From: Acidimicrobiia bacterium
GTDB taxonomy: Bacteria > Actinomycetota > Acidimicrobiia > Spongiisociales > Spongiisociaceae
Assembly: GCA_022827785.1 (NCBI GenBank)
Contig: JAJEIM010000031.1
Span: 1 to 32,548 of the forward strand
Reading direction: 5' to 3'
Length of the DNA: 32,548 nt
The translations under genes and the position numbers were made by a program. Below are positions 7,774 to 16,066 of the stretch, piece by piece. Positions within the stretch are counted from its first letter, which is position 1. Every line of letters starts with the position of its first letter. Below the pieces are notes generated by a model that searched no databases, was not told where the DNA came from, and was given only the letters and a program-made list of their open reading frames with translations.

Positions 7774-10700
7774 TCAGCTGCAGCCGGTGGTGTCTCCGCA
7801 GGTCAGGCAGACGTAACAGGCGCCGTTGCGGACGGTCATGTGACCGCAGGAGGAGCACACCGGGGCGTCGCCCATCAGGCCGCCGATCATCTGGCTGGCA
7901 CTCGTAAGGGCAGCCTCCCCAGTCTTCCCGGTTGCCACGCCCGATCCGTTGCCGGTGCCCACCGGTACCAGATCGAGGGGCAACGGCTGGCCGGGGCCGG
8001 GCTGATCGGAGTCCACGAATTTGGCCGCGGCCGCTTGCGCCTCGATCTCCTGTTCCTTCACCGCCTCGGACAGCTCCATCTGGCGGCCGGCCTCGGCGGC
8101 GATTCCCTTCGGTGGCTCGGGAAGATCGCTGCTCGACCGATCCGGAGGAACCTGGGCCAACTCGTCCCGATGCAGGTACTCGACGCCGAGAGCCCGGAAC
8201 ACGTAGTCCACGATCGAGTTGGCCATCTTGATGTTCGGATGCTTTTCCACGATGCCCCGGGGCTCGAAGGTCTGGTACACGAAGGTGTCCACGTACTCCT
8301 CCAGCGGCACGCCGTACTGGAGGCCCTTGCTCACCGCGATCGCGAAGCTGGCCAGGACGCCCCGGAGGGTGGCGCCTTCCTTCGCCAGGTCGATGAAGAT
8401 CTCACCTAGCGTCTCGTCGTCGTACTCCCCGGTGCGTAGGAACACCTTGTGGCCACCGACCCGAGCCTCCTGGGTCCACCCCGTCCGGCGGTTCGGTAGC
8501 AGGAAGCGGGGACGGGGCTGCTGGGCGTAGGCCTGGGTGGGCGAGGTGCCGGCCGGCCAGACTCCCCACGCCATGGCAGCCTCGGCCTGGAGCGCTTCGG
8601 TGACCTCCTCGCTCTCCTCCTCTGACACCCCTTCGTCCGAGGAGGCGGACAGTGGCTGCGAAGCCTTGGAGCCGTCCCGGTAGAGGGCCACTGCCTTAAC
8701 GCCCAGCTCCCAGGACATCATGTAGGCATCCGCCACATCCTCGACGGTTACCTCGTTGGGCATGTTGATCGTCTTGGAGATGGCGCCCGAGATGAACGGC
8801 TGGGCAGCGGCCATCATCTTGATATGGCCCGTGTGGTGAATGAACCGCTTCCCGTACTTACCGTTGCGGTTTGCGCAGTCGAACACCGCCAGGTGCTCGG
8901 TACGCAGATGCGGCGCTCCCTCGATGGTCTGCCGGCCGCAGATGAAGTCGTTGGCGGCCCGTATCTGCTCCTTGCTGAAGCCGAGCGCCGTCAGCAACCT
9001 GAACTCGAAGGTCCCGTACTCGTCCTCGGTGAAGCCGAGCCGCTCCAAGGTGTCGGCGCCCAGCGTGAATACGTTGAAGGCGTTCTCCAGCTCGAAGGCG
9101 CCGGGAAGGGCCTTTCCGACCCTGGCCAGGTCTTCGGAGGTGAAGCCTCGCGCAGCCAGGCTCCCGAGGTTGATGTGCGGGGCGTTCTCGAGCGATGAGG
9201 TGCCCACCACGTAAGCCAGGATGTCGAGTATCTGTTGCTGGTCGTAGCCGAGGCGCCGCAGCGACGGGGCGATCGACTGGTTAGCGATCTTGAAGTACCC
9301 CCCGCCGGCCAGCTTCTTGAACTTGACCAGGGCGAAATCGGGCTCCACGCCGGTGGTGTCACAATCCATTACCAACCCGATAGTTCCCGTCGGAGCGAGC
9401 ACGGTTGCCTGCGCGTTGCGGTAGCCGTGGCGCTCGCCCAGTTCCAGGGCACGGTCCCAGGCCCGCCGGGCCGCGTCCAGCAGGTCGGCCGGGCAGCGTG
9501 CCGGGTCGATGGTGCTGACCGAGGTGCCTACGCCCTCGAAGCCGGTCTCGTCGTAGGCCGCCCGGCGGTGGTTGCGCATCACCCTCAACATGTGGTCGCG
9601 GTTCTTCTCGAACCCGGGGAAGGGGCCCCGCACCTCGGCCATGGCGGCGGAGGTGGCGTAGGCCTCACCGGTGAGGATGGCGGTCAGCGCACCGGCGATC
9701 GCCCGGCCCTCGTCCGAGTCATAGGGGATTCCGCGGCGCATCAGGAGGCTGCCGAGGTTGGCATAACCGAGACCGAGGGTGCGGAAGTCGTAGGAGCCCT
9801 GAGCGATGGCCCAAGATGGGAAATGCGCCATCGTCACCGAGATCTCCAGGACGATCGTCCACAGCCGGATCGCGTGGAGGTAGCCGTCGATGTCGAACCG
9901 GCCGGTTACGTCATCCAGGAAGGCGCCGAGATTGATGCTGGCCAGGTTGCAGGCAGTGTCGTCCAGGAACATGTATTCCGAGCATGGATTGGACGCCCGG
10001 ATCTCACCGTCGGCCGGGCAGGTGTGCCATTCGTTGATGGTGGTGTGGTATTGGATGCCCGGATCGGCACAGGCCCAGGCCGCGTCCGCGATCTGTTCCC
10101 ACAGGTCTCTCGCCCGTACCGTCTTGCTGACATCGCCTTCCACACGGTTGATCAGATCCCAATCGCCATCCTCGGCTACGGCCTTGATGAAGCGGTCGTC
10201 AACCCGCACCGAGTTGTTGGAGTTCTGGCCCGACACGGTCATGTAGGCCTCGCCGTTGAAGTCGGCCGGGAACCCGCCGTGCTCGATCAGGAGGCGGGCC
10301 TTGTTCTCCTCGTCTCGCTTCCAGGCGATGAACTGCTCGATGTCGGGGTGATCGGTGTCGAGGATGACCATCTTGGCGGCCCGCCGGGTGGTGCCGCCGG
10401 ACTTGATGGCCCCTGCCGCCCGGTCTCCGATCTTGAGGAACGACATGAGCCCCGAGCTCTTTCCGCCGCCCGCCAGCGGCTCGCCCTCGGCCCGGAGGTT
10501 GGAGAAGTTGGAGCCGGTGCCGGATCCCATCTTGAAGAGGCGGGCTTCCCGGACCCATAGGTCCATGATCCCTCCCTCGTTGACCAGGTCGTCGGCTACC
10601 GACTGGATGAAGCAGGCATGGGGCGCCGGCCTGGAATAGGCGTCAGGAGATGGCAGCACCTCGCCGGTCTCCTCATCCACGTACCAGAACCCCTGCGGCG

Positions 10701-11184
10701 TACCGGTGATGCCGTACTTGTGCGCCAGGCCGGTGTTGAACCACTGCGGGCTGTTGGGCGCGGCCATCTGGTTGGCGAGCATGTACTTGAGCTCGTCCTC
10801 GAAGGTCTGGGCGTCGGTTGTGCTGTCGAAGTAGCCGTAGCTCTCACCCCAGTGCCGCCAAGTCTCGGCAAGCCGGTTGAAGACATCCTTGGCGGAGCGC
10901 TCCGACCCCAGCACGGGGTTGCCCTCGGCATCCAGCATCGGGTCGCCCTCGGTGTCCAGATGGAGCACGCCGGCCTTGCGGAAGTACTTCGAGACGATGA
11001 TGTCGGTGGCTACCTGAGACCACGCGGAGGGAACCTCGGCGTCCTCCATCTCGAAGACCACCGAACCGTCCGGATTGACGATCCGTGACTCGCGCCTGGT
11101 CCAAGCGATGCCATCGTACGGGTCGCGGCCCTCGGTCGTGAACATACGCTGCATCCGGAGCCCATCTTCCCGTCCCGCCATCAT
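7774..11184 (-). CDS. nrdJ: Vitamin B12-dependent ribonucleotide reductase (class II)
   Basis: 1136 aa. It reduces ribonucleotides to deoxyribonucleotides using an adenosylcobalamin-derived thiyl radical. Landmarks include GGTTRRAAKMVILDTDHPDI, the active-site SNPCSEY-x5-DTACNLASINL region, APTGTIGLVMDCDTTGVEPD and a C-terminal Cys-rich tail (CSSCGHM...CLTCGDTTGC) typical of long NrdJ proteins. Two adjacent ATGs open the gene (11184 and 11181). AAAGGAGG at 11188-11195 is three bases from the first and six from the second, so the second may be the real start. The gene is transcribed alone behind a 431-bp upstream region. No cobalamin riboswitch consensus was recognised there. Confidence 0.96.
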   Translation of the reverse strand: MMAGREDGLRMQRMFTTEGRDPYDGIAWTRRESRIVNPDGSVVFEMEDAEVPSAWSQVATDIIVSKYFRKAGVLHLDTEGDPMLDAEGNPVLGSERSAKDVFNRLAETWRHWGESYGYFDSTTDAQTFEDELKYMLANQMAAPNSPQWFNTGLAHKYGITGTPQGFWYVDEETGEVLPSPDAYSRPAPHACFIQSVADDLVNEGGIMDLWVREARLFKMGSGTGSNFSNLRAEGEPLAGGGKSSGLMSFLKIGDRAAGAIKSGGTTRRAAKMVILDTDHPDIEQFIAWKRDEENKARLLIEHGGFPADFNGEAYMTVSGQNSNNSVRVDDRFIKAVAEDGDWDLINRVEGDVSKTVRARDLWEQIADAAWACADPGIQYHTTINEWHTCPADGEIRASNPCSEYMFLDDTACNLASINLGAFLDDVTGRFDIDGYLHAIRLWTIVLEISVTMAHFPSWAIAQGSYDFRTLGLGYANLGSLLMRRGIPYDSDEGRAIAGALTAILTGEAYATSAAMAEVRGPFPGFEKNRDHMLRVMRNHRRAAYDETGFEGVGTSVSTIDPARCPADLLDAARRAWDRALELGERHGYRNAQATVLAPTGTIGLVMDCDTTGVEPDFALVKFKKLAGGGYFKIANQSIAPSLRRLGYDQQQILDILAYVVGTSSLENAPHINLGSLAARGFTSEDLARVGKALPGAFELENAFNVFTLGADTLERLGFTEDEYGTFEFRLLTALGFSKEQIRAANDFICGRQTIEGAPHLRTEHLAVFDCANRNGKYGKRFIHHTGHIKMMAAAQPFISGAISKTINMPNEVTVEDVADAYMMSWELGVKAVALYRDGSKASQPLSASSDEGVSEEESEEVTEALQAEAAMAWGVWPAGTSPTQAYAQQPRPRFLLPNRRTGWTQEARVGGHKVFLRTGEYDDETLGEIFIDLAKEGATLRGVLASFAIAVSKGLQYGVPLEEYVDTFVYQTFEPRGIVEKHPNIKMANSIVDYVFRALGVEYLHRDELAQVPPDRSSSDLPEPPKGIAAEAGRQMELSEAVKEQEIEAQAAAAKFVDSDQPGPGQPLPLDLVPVGTGNGSGVATGKTGEAALTSASQMIGGLMGDAPVCSSCGHMTVRNGACYVCLTCGDTTGCS

Positions 11185-11280
11185 CGCCCTCCTTTCGATG
11201 AGAGTCCGGACGCCTGCTGGGAGTCCCTACTCTTCGCTTGCCACACGCCGATGTGCCTAGTTACCGGTTGTAGGCCGGTT

Positions 11281-11320
11281 CCCGATCATGACGGCCGGGT
11301 CAGTTTTGCCCGAGATCGGG
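11281..11320 (-). promoter_or_regulatory. Predicted structured 5' leader of nrdJ mRNA
   Basis: CCCGATC at 11281-11287 pairs with GATCGGG at 11314-11320, and inside it CGGG pairs with CCCG, giving a two-tier stem. It would sit at the very 5' end of a transcript initiated 7 bases after the TACACT box. A second small repeat, ACCGG-N7-CCGGT, follows at 11263-11279. Confidence 0.35.
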
Positions 11321-11326
11321 CCAAAC

Positions 11327-11355
11327 AGTGTAATACCGTGGCTGTAATTATTCAA
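11327..11355 (-). promoter_or_regulatory. Candidate sigma70-type promoter of nrdJ
   Basis: On the minus strand, TTGAAT (11350-11355) and TACACT (11327-11332) are separated by exactly 17 bp. They match TTGACA and TATAAT at four of six positions each. Predicted transcription starts near 11320, giving a leader of about 135 nt that carries a strong Shine-Dalgarno. Confidence 0.45.
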
Positions 11356-11380
11356 CTGTTCTTCCATGTTTCCGGCCGAT

Positions 11381-11413
11381 TTTCGGAGCCGGCGAACCTT
11401 TCGCCGGCCGAAA
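11381..11413 (-). terminator. Strong hairpin, possible terminator of the SDR gene
   Basis: GCCGGCG-N7-CGCCGGC forms a 7-bp GC stem. TTTCG outside it pairs with CGAAA across a two-base bulge, giving 12 bp in total. On the minus strand it is followed by AAAATC rather than a U-run, so termination is uncertain. It lies just upstream of the nrdJ -35 element. Confidence 0.35.
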
Positions 11414-11503
11414 GCCGGGTTGGGAAGTGAATGCTGTCCCGGGTCTGCTTCTCTTGTAGCGGGCGGTGCCCGATGAGCCGCTGACCGGGGGCGGGAAGTG
11501 CGA

Positions 11504-11538
11504 TCCGGACGGTGCCGTTCTAAGACGGGGCGTCCGGA
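11504..11538 (-). terminator. Inverted repeat downstream of SDR gene, candidate terminator
   Basis: TCCGGAC (11504-11510) and GTCCGGA (11532-11538) form a perfect 7-bp stem, and CCGT/ACGG add an inner 4-bp stem around a six-base loop. It begins 78 bases after the SDR stop. There is no U-tract. Confidence 0.35.
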
Positions 11539-11615
11539 CCGACGGGGAAGAGGCGCACGCGGCCGGGGAAGTCGGCTCCACCATACAGGCCCCATACCGC
11601 CCTGCTGCCTCATGG

Positions 11616-12413
11616 CTATCCGTTTTTTTGACGATCTGGCCGGAGCGTCCGCGGGTAGAGGGTCTCGGTGTGACCGTCCACCGAGATGACCTGTCCGCTG
11701 ACCCGCTTCCCTCGTGATGAAGCAAGAAAGACCACCATGTCGGCTATTTCCTGAGGATCTACGAAGGTGCCCATCGAGGTGCCCTCTGCGTACAGCGAAC
11801 CTATCTCCTCCGTGGGCAGACCCTCCGCCTCGGCGTGGGCCGCGATCACCCGATCCATACGTTCCCCGGTGATGGCGCCGGGGGCAATGGCGTTTACCCG
11901 GATGCCGTGGCGTCCGAGCTCCATCGCCAGGGTCTTGGTCAGACCGACCACGCCGAACTTGGCTGCGACGTACGGCGCTCGGTACGGCATGCCCATTATT
12001 CCGGCGGTGGACGAGATGTTGACGATGGCGCCGGATTGCTGCCGCTTCATCGCAGGAATGACCCGCCGGGTGCAGTTGAACTGGCTGTCAAGACCCACCG
12101 CCAGGCAACGGCGCCACTCATCCGGGGTGATTTCCTCGAGCGGCTTGGTGGGTCCGGCTGTCCCCGCGTTGTTGACCAGCAGGTCGACCCCGGAGGCGGT
12201 GATCGGATCCAGCCAGGCCGCCACCGCATCCGGATCCGTCACGTCCACCGGGGCGCCTTCCACTGCGGACGGCAGGTCGGCCACCGCCCGCTCATCGATG
12301 TCGCACACGAAAACGGTGGCGCCCTCGCCGACCAGCGCCCGGGCGACCACCAGGCCGAGCCCGCCGGCGCCGGCGGTCACCACGGCTCGCTGTCCATCGA
12401 GGCGCGTATCCAT
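11616..12413 (-). CDS. SDR-family oxidoreductase (FabG-like)
   Basis: 265 aa, a classical short-chain dehydrogenase. The N-terminal cofactor motif TAGAGGLG lies at about residues 13-20, an acidic residue after the second strand (CDID) suggests NAD(H), NNAG is near 87, and the catalytic Ser and Tyr-x3-Lys appear in ISSTAG and YVAAK. The tail carries the usual SGQVISVDGH near the C terminus. It probably oxidises a hydroxyl or reduces a carbonyl; the substrate cannot be read from the sequence. There is no Shine-Dalgarno; TAACCT ends 6 bases before the ATG. Single-gene unit, divergent from the HisA-VOC gene. Confidence 0.92.
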   Translation of the reverse strand: MDTRLDGQRAVVTAGAGGLGLVVARALVGEGATVFVCDIDERAVADLPSAVEGAPVDVTDPDAVAAWLDPITASGVDLLVNNAGTAGPTKPLEEITPDEWRRCLAVGLDSQFNCTRRVIPAMKRQQSGAIVNISSTAGIMGMPYRAPYVAAKFGVVGLTKTLAMELGRHGIRVNAIAPGAITGERMDRVIAAHAEAEGLPTEEIGSLYAEGTSMGTFVDPQEIADMVVFLASSRGKRVSGQVISVDGHTETLYPRTLRPDRQKNG

Positions 12414-12419
12414 GCACGG

Positions 12420-12425
12420 AGGTTA
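12420..12425 (-). promoter_or_regulatory. Candidate leaderless -10 element of the SDR gene
   Basis: On the minus strand TAACCT, a TANNNT match, ends 6 bases before the SDR ATG, with no Shine-Dalgarno between them. Confidence 0.4.
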
Positions 12426-12496
12426 TCGGCCGGAGCCCGCCACGGCTCGCCGGATACCTGCCATATGGCGCCGGTCCGTTCGCAGCATCGACCCGA

Positions 12497-12502
12497 TACA
12501 AT
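12497..12502 (+). promoter_or_regulatory. Candidate leaderless -10 element of the HisA-VOC gene
   Basis: TACAAT is one base from TATAAT and ends 7 bases before the ATG at 12510. There is no Shine-Dalgarno, pointing to a leaderless mRNA. Confidence 0.45.
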
Positions 12503-12509
12503 CCGGGCC

Positions 12510-13646
12510 ATGGACCTCTACGCCCGCGTCAACATCCTCGAAGGCCGGGCGGTCCGTCTCGGTAGGGGCAGCCTCGACGATGTGATCTCTCTCGATGCCG
12601 ACCCGATCAACCGGGCCAGGGGCTGGGCGGATATGGGTGTGGACTGCCTCCTCGTGGTCGATCTCGACGCGGCTGCCTACCGCTCCTACAGGAATCGTCC
12701 CCTGATCGACCGCATGCTGGACGCGCTCGATGTGCCGATCGTGGTGGCGGGCGGGATCCGTTCCGAGCGGGAGGCTGCCCGGCTCATCAAGCAGGGCGCC
12801 TGGAAGGTGACCATGGGCACCGCCGCCATCGAGACTCCCACCATGGTCTGGGACCTGTGCCGTGACTTCCCCGGCCGGATGATGGTGTCGCTCGATGTCC
12901 TCGGCAACGAGGAGCTGGTCACAGAGGGGTGGACCTCCGACTCGGGCCGGTTCATGGAAGAGGTGATGCTGGAGATGGCATCGTGCGGGGTGAGCGGGTT
13001 CTTCGTGACCGACGCCCGCCGCGATGTTCTATCAGAACGTCCCAATCTCGACATCCTCCGTACCGCTCTTGAGTACATCGACGAGCCGGTGGTCGCCTCT
13101 GGCGGCGTGCGGAACCTGGACGACCTCCGCGCCCTGACCTCGATCGAGGTAGAGGGCCGCAGCCTCGCCGGAGTGGTGGTGGGCCGGGAGGTCACCGAAG
13201 GCAGGTTCACCGTCGGCCAGGCCAAGGCGCTCCTCGGCGGGCCCGGAGCACCGCTCACCCGGGTGCTCCAGCTCCGGGTCGTGCTGCCTTGCAGCGACCT
13301 GGGCCGGAGCGTCGACTTCTACCAGAGCACGCTCGGTTTCGCCCGTATCGAGACCGGGGAACCGTACGGACCGGGAGGGTCCGAGGTGAGCGGCTCGAGA
13401 GTATTGCTGGATGTGGGGATCGACTCCGTGCTGGAGTTGGTGCCCGAGGACCGGGCAGGGCAGGCCCGGCATCCATGCCGGCTGGTGTTCGTGGTGGATG
13501 ATGCGGAAGCCCTCAGGGATCAGGTCGACGGTCTCGGCCACGCTACCCGTCCGGCCACGGACGGAGTGCCCCGGGCCTTCGAGGTCGAGGCCCCCGACGG
13601 TGTTACCGTGACGATCTCCGAACCTCTCGGGGCGCCGGCTCCGTAG
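12510..13646 (+). CDS. HisA-like TIM barrel fused to a glyoxalase/VOC domain
   Basis: 378 aa. Residues 1-245 match HisA (phosphoribosylformimino-AICAR-phosphate isomerase) and HisF along their length: RAVRLGRG, the WADMGVDCLLVVDLDAA strand, phosphate-binding GGIRS and MGTAAI, ASGGVRNLDDL and GVVVGREVTEGRFT. Residue 8, the catalytic Asp of HisA, is Asn (RVNIL), while Asp129 is kept; the RDG and GPN motifs of HisA read RDV and RPN. Residues about 252-372 form a VOC unit (DLGRSVDFYQSTLGF) in which all three usual metal-ligand positions seem replaced (Arg256, Arg324, Thr368 by my alignment). A role in histidine synthesis is doubtful; a new isomerase or a sensor is possible. The start follows a TACAAT box. 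Confidence 0.85.
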   Translation: MDLYARVNILEGRAVRLGRGSLDDVISLDADPINRARGWADMGVDCLLVVDLDAAAYRSYRNRPLIDRMLDALDVPIVVAGGIRSEREAARLIKQGAWKVTMGTAAIETPTMVWDLCRDFPGRMMVSLDVLGNEELVTEGWTSDSGRFMEEVMLEMASCGVSGFFVTDARRDVLSERPNLDILRTALEYIDEPVVASGGVRNLDDLRALTSIEVEGRSLAGVVVGREVTEGRFTVGQAKALLGGPGAPLTRVLQLRVVLPCSDLGRSVDFYQSTLGFARIETGEPYGPGGSEVSGSRVLLDVGIDSVLELVPEDRAGQARHPCRLVFVVDDAEALRDQVDGLGHATRPATDGVPRAFEVEAPDGVTVTISEPLGAPAP

Positions 13647-13695
13647 AGACGGATTCCGGCAAGACCCATCGCCTGCTGAACCGAGGAGGGTCGTG

Positions 13696-14493
13696 GTGAA
13701 GATCGGCTCGGGAAGATTCCGCCTGTTGCTGCTGTCGATGGTCGGCGCCCTGTTGCTGACCGCGTGCGAGTTACGCGTCTTCGCCGATCTCGTAATCGAG
13801 GAGGACGAGAGCGGCACGATCGCGGTCGAGCTGTCCATGGACAGCGCCCTGGCCGCGCTCGCGGACACCGAATTCGGAGGCGAGCCGGTGTTCGACGAGG
13901 ACATGCTCCCGGATGGCTGGAGCATGGCGGTCGTCTCCGAGGACGGATTCCAAGGCATCAGCGCCACCGCTGCCTTCGAGTCTCTTACCGGACTTCGAGA
14001 GATACTGGCGGCCCTGGTCGCATCGGAGGACCAACCCTCCGAGTTGGGGTTGCTGGACTTCCTGGCTGCCGGCCTGCCGACCCGGGAGGATGACACCTTC
14101 CGGTTCAGTCTGACCATCCCGGGCGGCATCGAGAGCTTGCTGGGTGAAGGCTTCGCCGAGGGGTCTCTACCGGTTGACCTCGCCATGGTGGACCAGGTAC
14201 TCGACATTCGGGTCAGCCTGACGCTGCCCGGCGAGATCGTCTCCCACAATGCCGACCTTCACACCGTGGACCTCCTGGTCTGGAACCTCTCCTTGACTGA
14301 CCCCGGACGTACGCTCGAGGCCGTGTCGCGGCTTCCGCAGCCTGGGGCGCATATGGCCATCGTCTGGGCAGCGGTGGTGGCGGCCCTGGTCGTCGTGATC
14401 GTCCTGGTCGTGATGGTCCGGTCCCGGCGGAGACGAGAGGGTTCTGCGGAGCCGGTCGTGGAGCAGCCGGGCGGGCGCGAGGCGGTGGATTGA
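13696..14493 (+). CDS. LppM-like lipoprotein with C-terminal membrane anchor
   Basis: 265 aa. A lipoprotein signal (RFRLLLLSMVGALLLTAC) ends in a good lipobox with Cys24. The extracytoplasmic part (LRVFADLVIEEDESGTIAVELSMD onward in pieces) resembles the LppM domain of actinobacterial lipoproteins. A transmembrane helix lies at about 217-240, followed by a basic tail. In mycobacteria LppM affects envelope and host interaction; the role here is unknown. GTG at 13696 is preferred to the in-frame GTG at 13693 because AGGAGG (13684-13689) is six rather than three bases away. Confidence 0.75.
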   Translation: MKIGSGRFRLLLLSMVGALLLTACELRVFADLVIEEDESGTIAVELSMDSALAALADTEFGGEPVFDEDMLPDGWSMAVVSEDGFQGISATAAFESLTGLREILAALVASEDQPSELGLLDFLAAGLPTREDDTFRFSLTIPGGIESLLGEGFAEGSLPVDLAMVDQVLDIRVSLTLPGEIVSHNADLHTVDLLVWNLSLTDPGRTLEAVSRLPQPGAHMAIVWAAVVAALVVVIVLVVMVRSRRRREGSAEPVVEQPGGREAVD

Positions 14494-14524
14494 TGATCAC
14501 GCAGTTCACGACCGGGTGCCGACC

Positions 14525-15964
14525 ATGAGGCTCATCGAAGGGTTGCTGGCGGACCGCGAGCTCACCTATTCGGACGTCTTTCTCGTGCCCTCCTACTCGG
14601 ATATCTCGTCCCGCATGGATGTCGACCTAACCCCGCCGGACGGCGTCGGCACCAACATCCCGGTGGTGGTGGCCAACATGACGGCTATTTCCGGCCGCCG
14701 CATGGCCGAGACCGTGGCCCGTCGGGGGGGCCTGGCCGTGTTCCCACAGGACGTTGAGCTCGAAGCCATCGCCGACATGGTGTCCGCCGTGAAGAAGGCC
14801 GACCTCGTGCTGGACACCGCCATCACGCTGACCCCGCACGACAACGTGAACACGGCGAGGGCCCTGATCAACAAGCGGTCCCACGGTGCGGTCATCGTCG
14901 TGGATGAACGGGGCCGTCCGGTGGGCATCTTCACCGAGGGGGACCAGGAGGGCGCCGACCCGTTCACCCACCTGTCGGAGGTCATGTCGGACGAACCGAT
15001 CGTCCTTCCTGCGTGGCTGGATCCGGAGGCCATGTTCGAGGAGTTGGCCGAGCGCCGGGTTCCCCTTGCGCCGGTGGTGGACGAGTCAGGGATCCTGGTA
15101 GGCGTTATCACCCGTCCGGGCGCCCTGCGAGCCACCGTATACGAGCCGGCCACCGATGAGCATGGCCGGCTGCTGGTGGCCGCCGCAGTCGGGATCAGCG
15201 GGGATGCCGGATCCCAGGCCGCCGGTCTGTCGGAGGTCGGGGTGGACGTGGTGGTGGTCGATACCGCGCATGGCCACCAGGCACGGATGCTCGAGGCGTT
15301 GAAGGAAGTCCGGGCGACGGTGGATGACCGTCCGGTCGTGGCCGGCAACGTGGTCACGGCCCGAGCCGTCACGGACCTCATCGACGCCGGCGCCGACATC
15401 GTGAAAGTAGGGGTGGGGCCCGGCGCCATGTGCACCACCCGGATGATGACCGGCGTGGGCCGTCCGCAGTTCTCGGCGGTCGTGGAATGCGCGGCCGCGG
15501 CCCGTTCCCGTGGACGCCACGTGTGGGCCGACGGAGGGGTGCGCGACCCGAGAGACGTGGCCCTCGCCCTGGCGGCCGGCGCGTCGGCCGTGATGGTCGG
15601 CTCGTGGTTCGCCGGTACCTACGAGTCCGCCGCCCCCACCCTGCTCGACGTCGAGGGCAACGTCTACAAGGAGAACTACGGCATGGCTTCCCGCCAGGCC
15701 GTGAAGCGGCGGACCGCCAAGGACACCGCCTTCCAGCGCGCCTTGAAGACCATGTTCGAGGAGGGTATCTCCGAGGGTCGCATGTATCTCAGTTCCGATA
15801 CCCCCGGCGTCGAGGACCTGCTCGACCGGATCACCGCCGGAGTGCGATCGTCCTTCACCTACGCAGGCGCCCGAACCATCGACGAATTCCACCGGCGGGC
15901 AGTGATAGGGGTCCAGTCGTCGGCCGGCTACTCCGAGGGCCAGCCCCTTCACGACGGCTGGTAG
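14525..15964 (+). CDS. guaB1: GuaB1-family IMP dehydrogenase-related protein (probable GMP reductase)
   Basis: 479 aa. A TIM barrel of the IMPDH/GMP-reductase family interrupted by CBS domains at about residues 95-205. The catalytic Cys loop reads GPGAMCTTRMMTGVGRPQ with Cys303, and the phosphate site GNVVTARAV precedes it. The C-terminal part (KENYGMASRQAV, GVEDLLDRITAGVRS, SAGYSEGQPLHDGW) agrees closely with mycobacterial GuaB1, which I recall has been shown to act as a GMP reductase in purine salvage. ATG at 14525 is preferred to an in-frame GTG at 14516 because it aligns with the MRF/MRL start of that family. No strong Shine-Dalgarno is seen. Confidence 0.93.
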   Translation: MRLIEGLLADRELTYSDVFLVPSYSDISSRMDVDLTPPDGVGTNIPVVVANMTAISGRRMAETVARRGGLAVFPQDVELEAIADMVSAVKKADLVLDTAITLTPHDNVNTARALINKRSHGAVIVVDERGRPVGIFTEGDQEGADPFTHLSEVMSDEPIVLPAWLDPEAMFEELAERRVPLAPVVDESGILVGVITRPGALRATVYEPATDEHGRLLVAAAVGISGDAGSQAAGLSEVGVDVVVVDTAHGHQARMLEALKEVRATVDDRPVVAGNVVTARAVTDLIDAGADIVKVGVGPGAMCTTRMMTGVGRPQFSAVVECAAAARSRGRHVWADGGVRDPRDVALALAAGASAVMVGSWFAGTYESAAPTLLDVEGNVYKENYGMASRQAVKRRTAKDTAFQRALKTMFEEGISEGRMYLSSDTPGVEDLLDRITAGVRSSFTYAGARTIDEFHRRAVIGVQSSAGYSEGQPLHDGW

Positions 15965-16052
15965 CCGGCCGATCCGGTCGCTTCCGGGCCGACGGGTCCG
16001 GGTCCCGGTATGCATAGGGTTGGATTGGCGCGGGAGCGGCGCAGATTGCGAG

Positions 16053-16058
16053 TAGCCT
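16053..16058 (+). promoter_or_regulatory. Candidate leaderless -10 element of the MoaD-membrane fusion gene
   Basis: TAGCCT fits TANNNT and ends 8 bases before the ATG at 16067. An in-frame GTG at 16061 is too close to the box to be likely. Confidence 0.35.
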
Positions 16059-16066
16059 CAGTGTCG

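Larger units (their letters stand above)
11185..11615 (-). other. Hairpin-rich non-coding region between SDR gene and nrdJ
   Basis: This 431-bp gap holds, in the direction of nrdJ transcription, a 7-bp inverted repeat pair at 11538-11504, a 12-bp hairpin at 11413-11381, a promoter-like pair at 11355-11327, and two further inverted repeats at 11320-11281 and 11279-11263. The two distal hairpins could end SDR transcription and the two proximal ones lie in the predicted nrdJ leader. No NrdR box or B12-box was recognised and no convincing protein gene is present. Confidence 0.5.

Noticed and set aside
9235-10560. 441-codon open frame on the plus strand opposite nrdJ
   Set aside because: It lies wholly antisense to a clear nrdJ, and its low-complexity Gly/Arg/Val-rich translation matches no family; such frames are common in GC-rich DNA.
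11185-11615. Cobalamin riboswitch before nrdJ
   Set aside because: I looked for the B12-box core and its flanking conserved GGGAA and GCCACTG elements on the nrdJ strand and did not find them.
11835-12509. Long in-frame N-terminal extension of the HisA-VOC gene
   Set aside because: It would overlap the SDR gene completely, has no HisA homology, and the ATG at 12510 aligns with the HisA N terminus and follows a TACAAT box.
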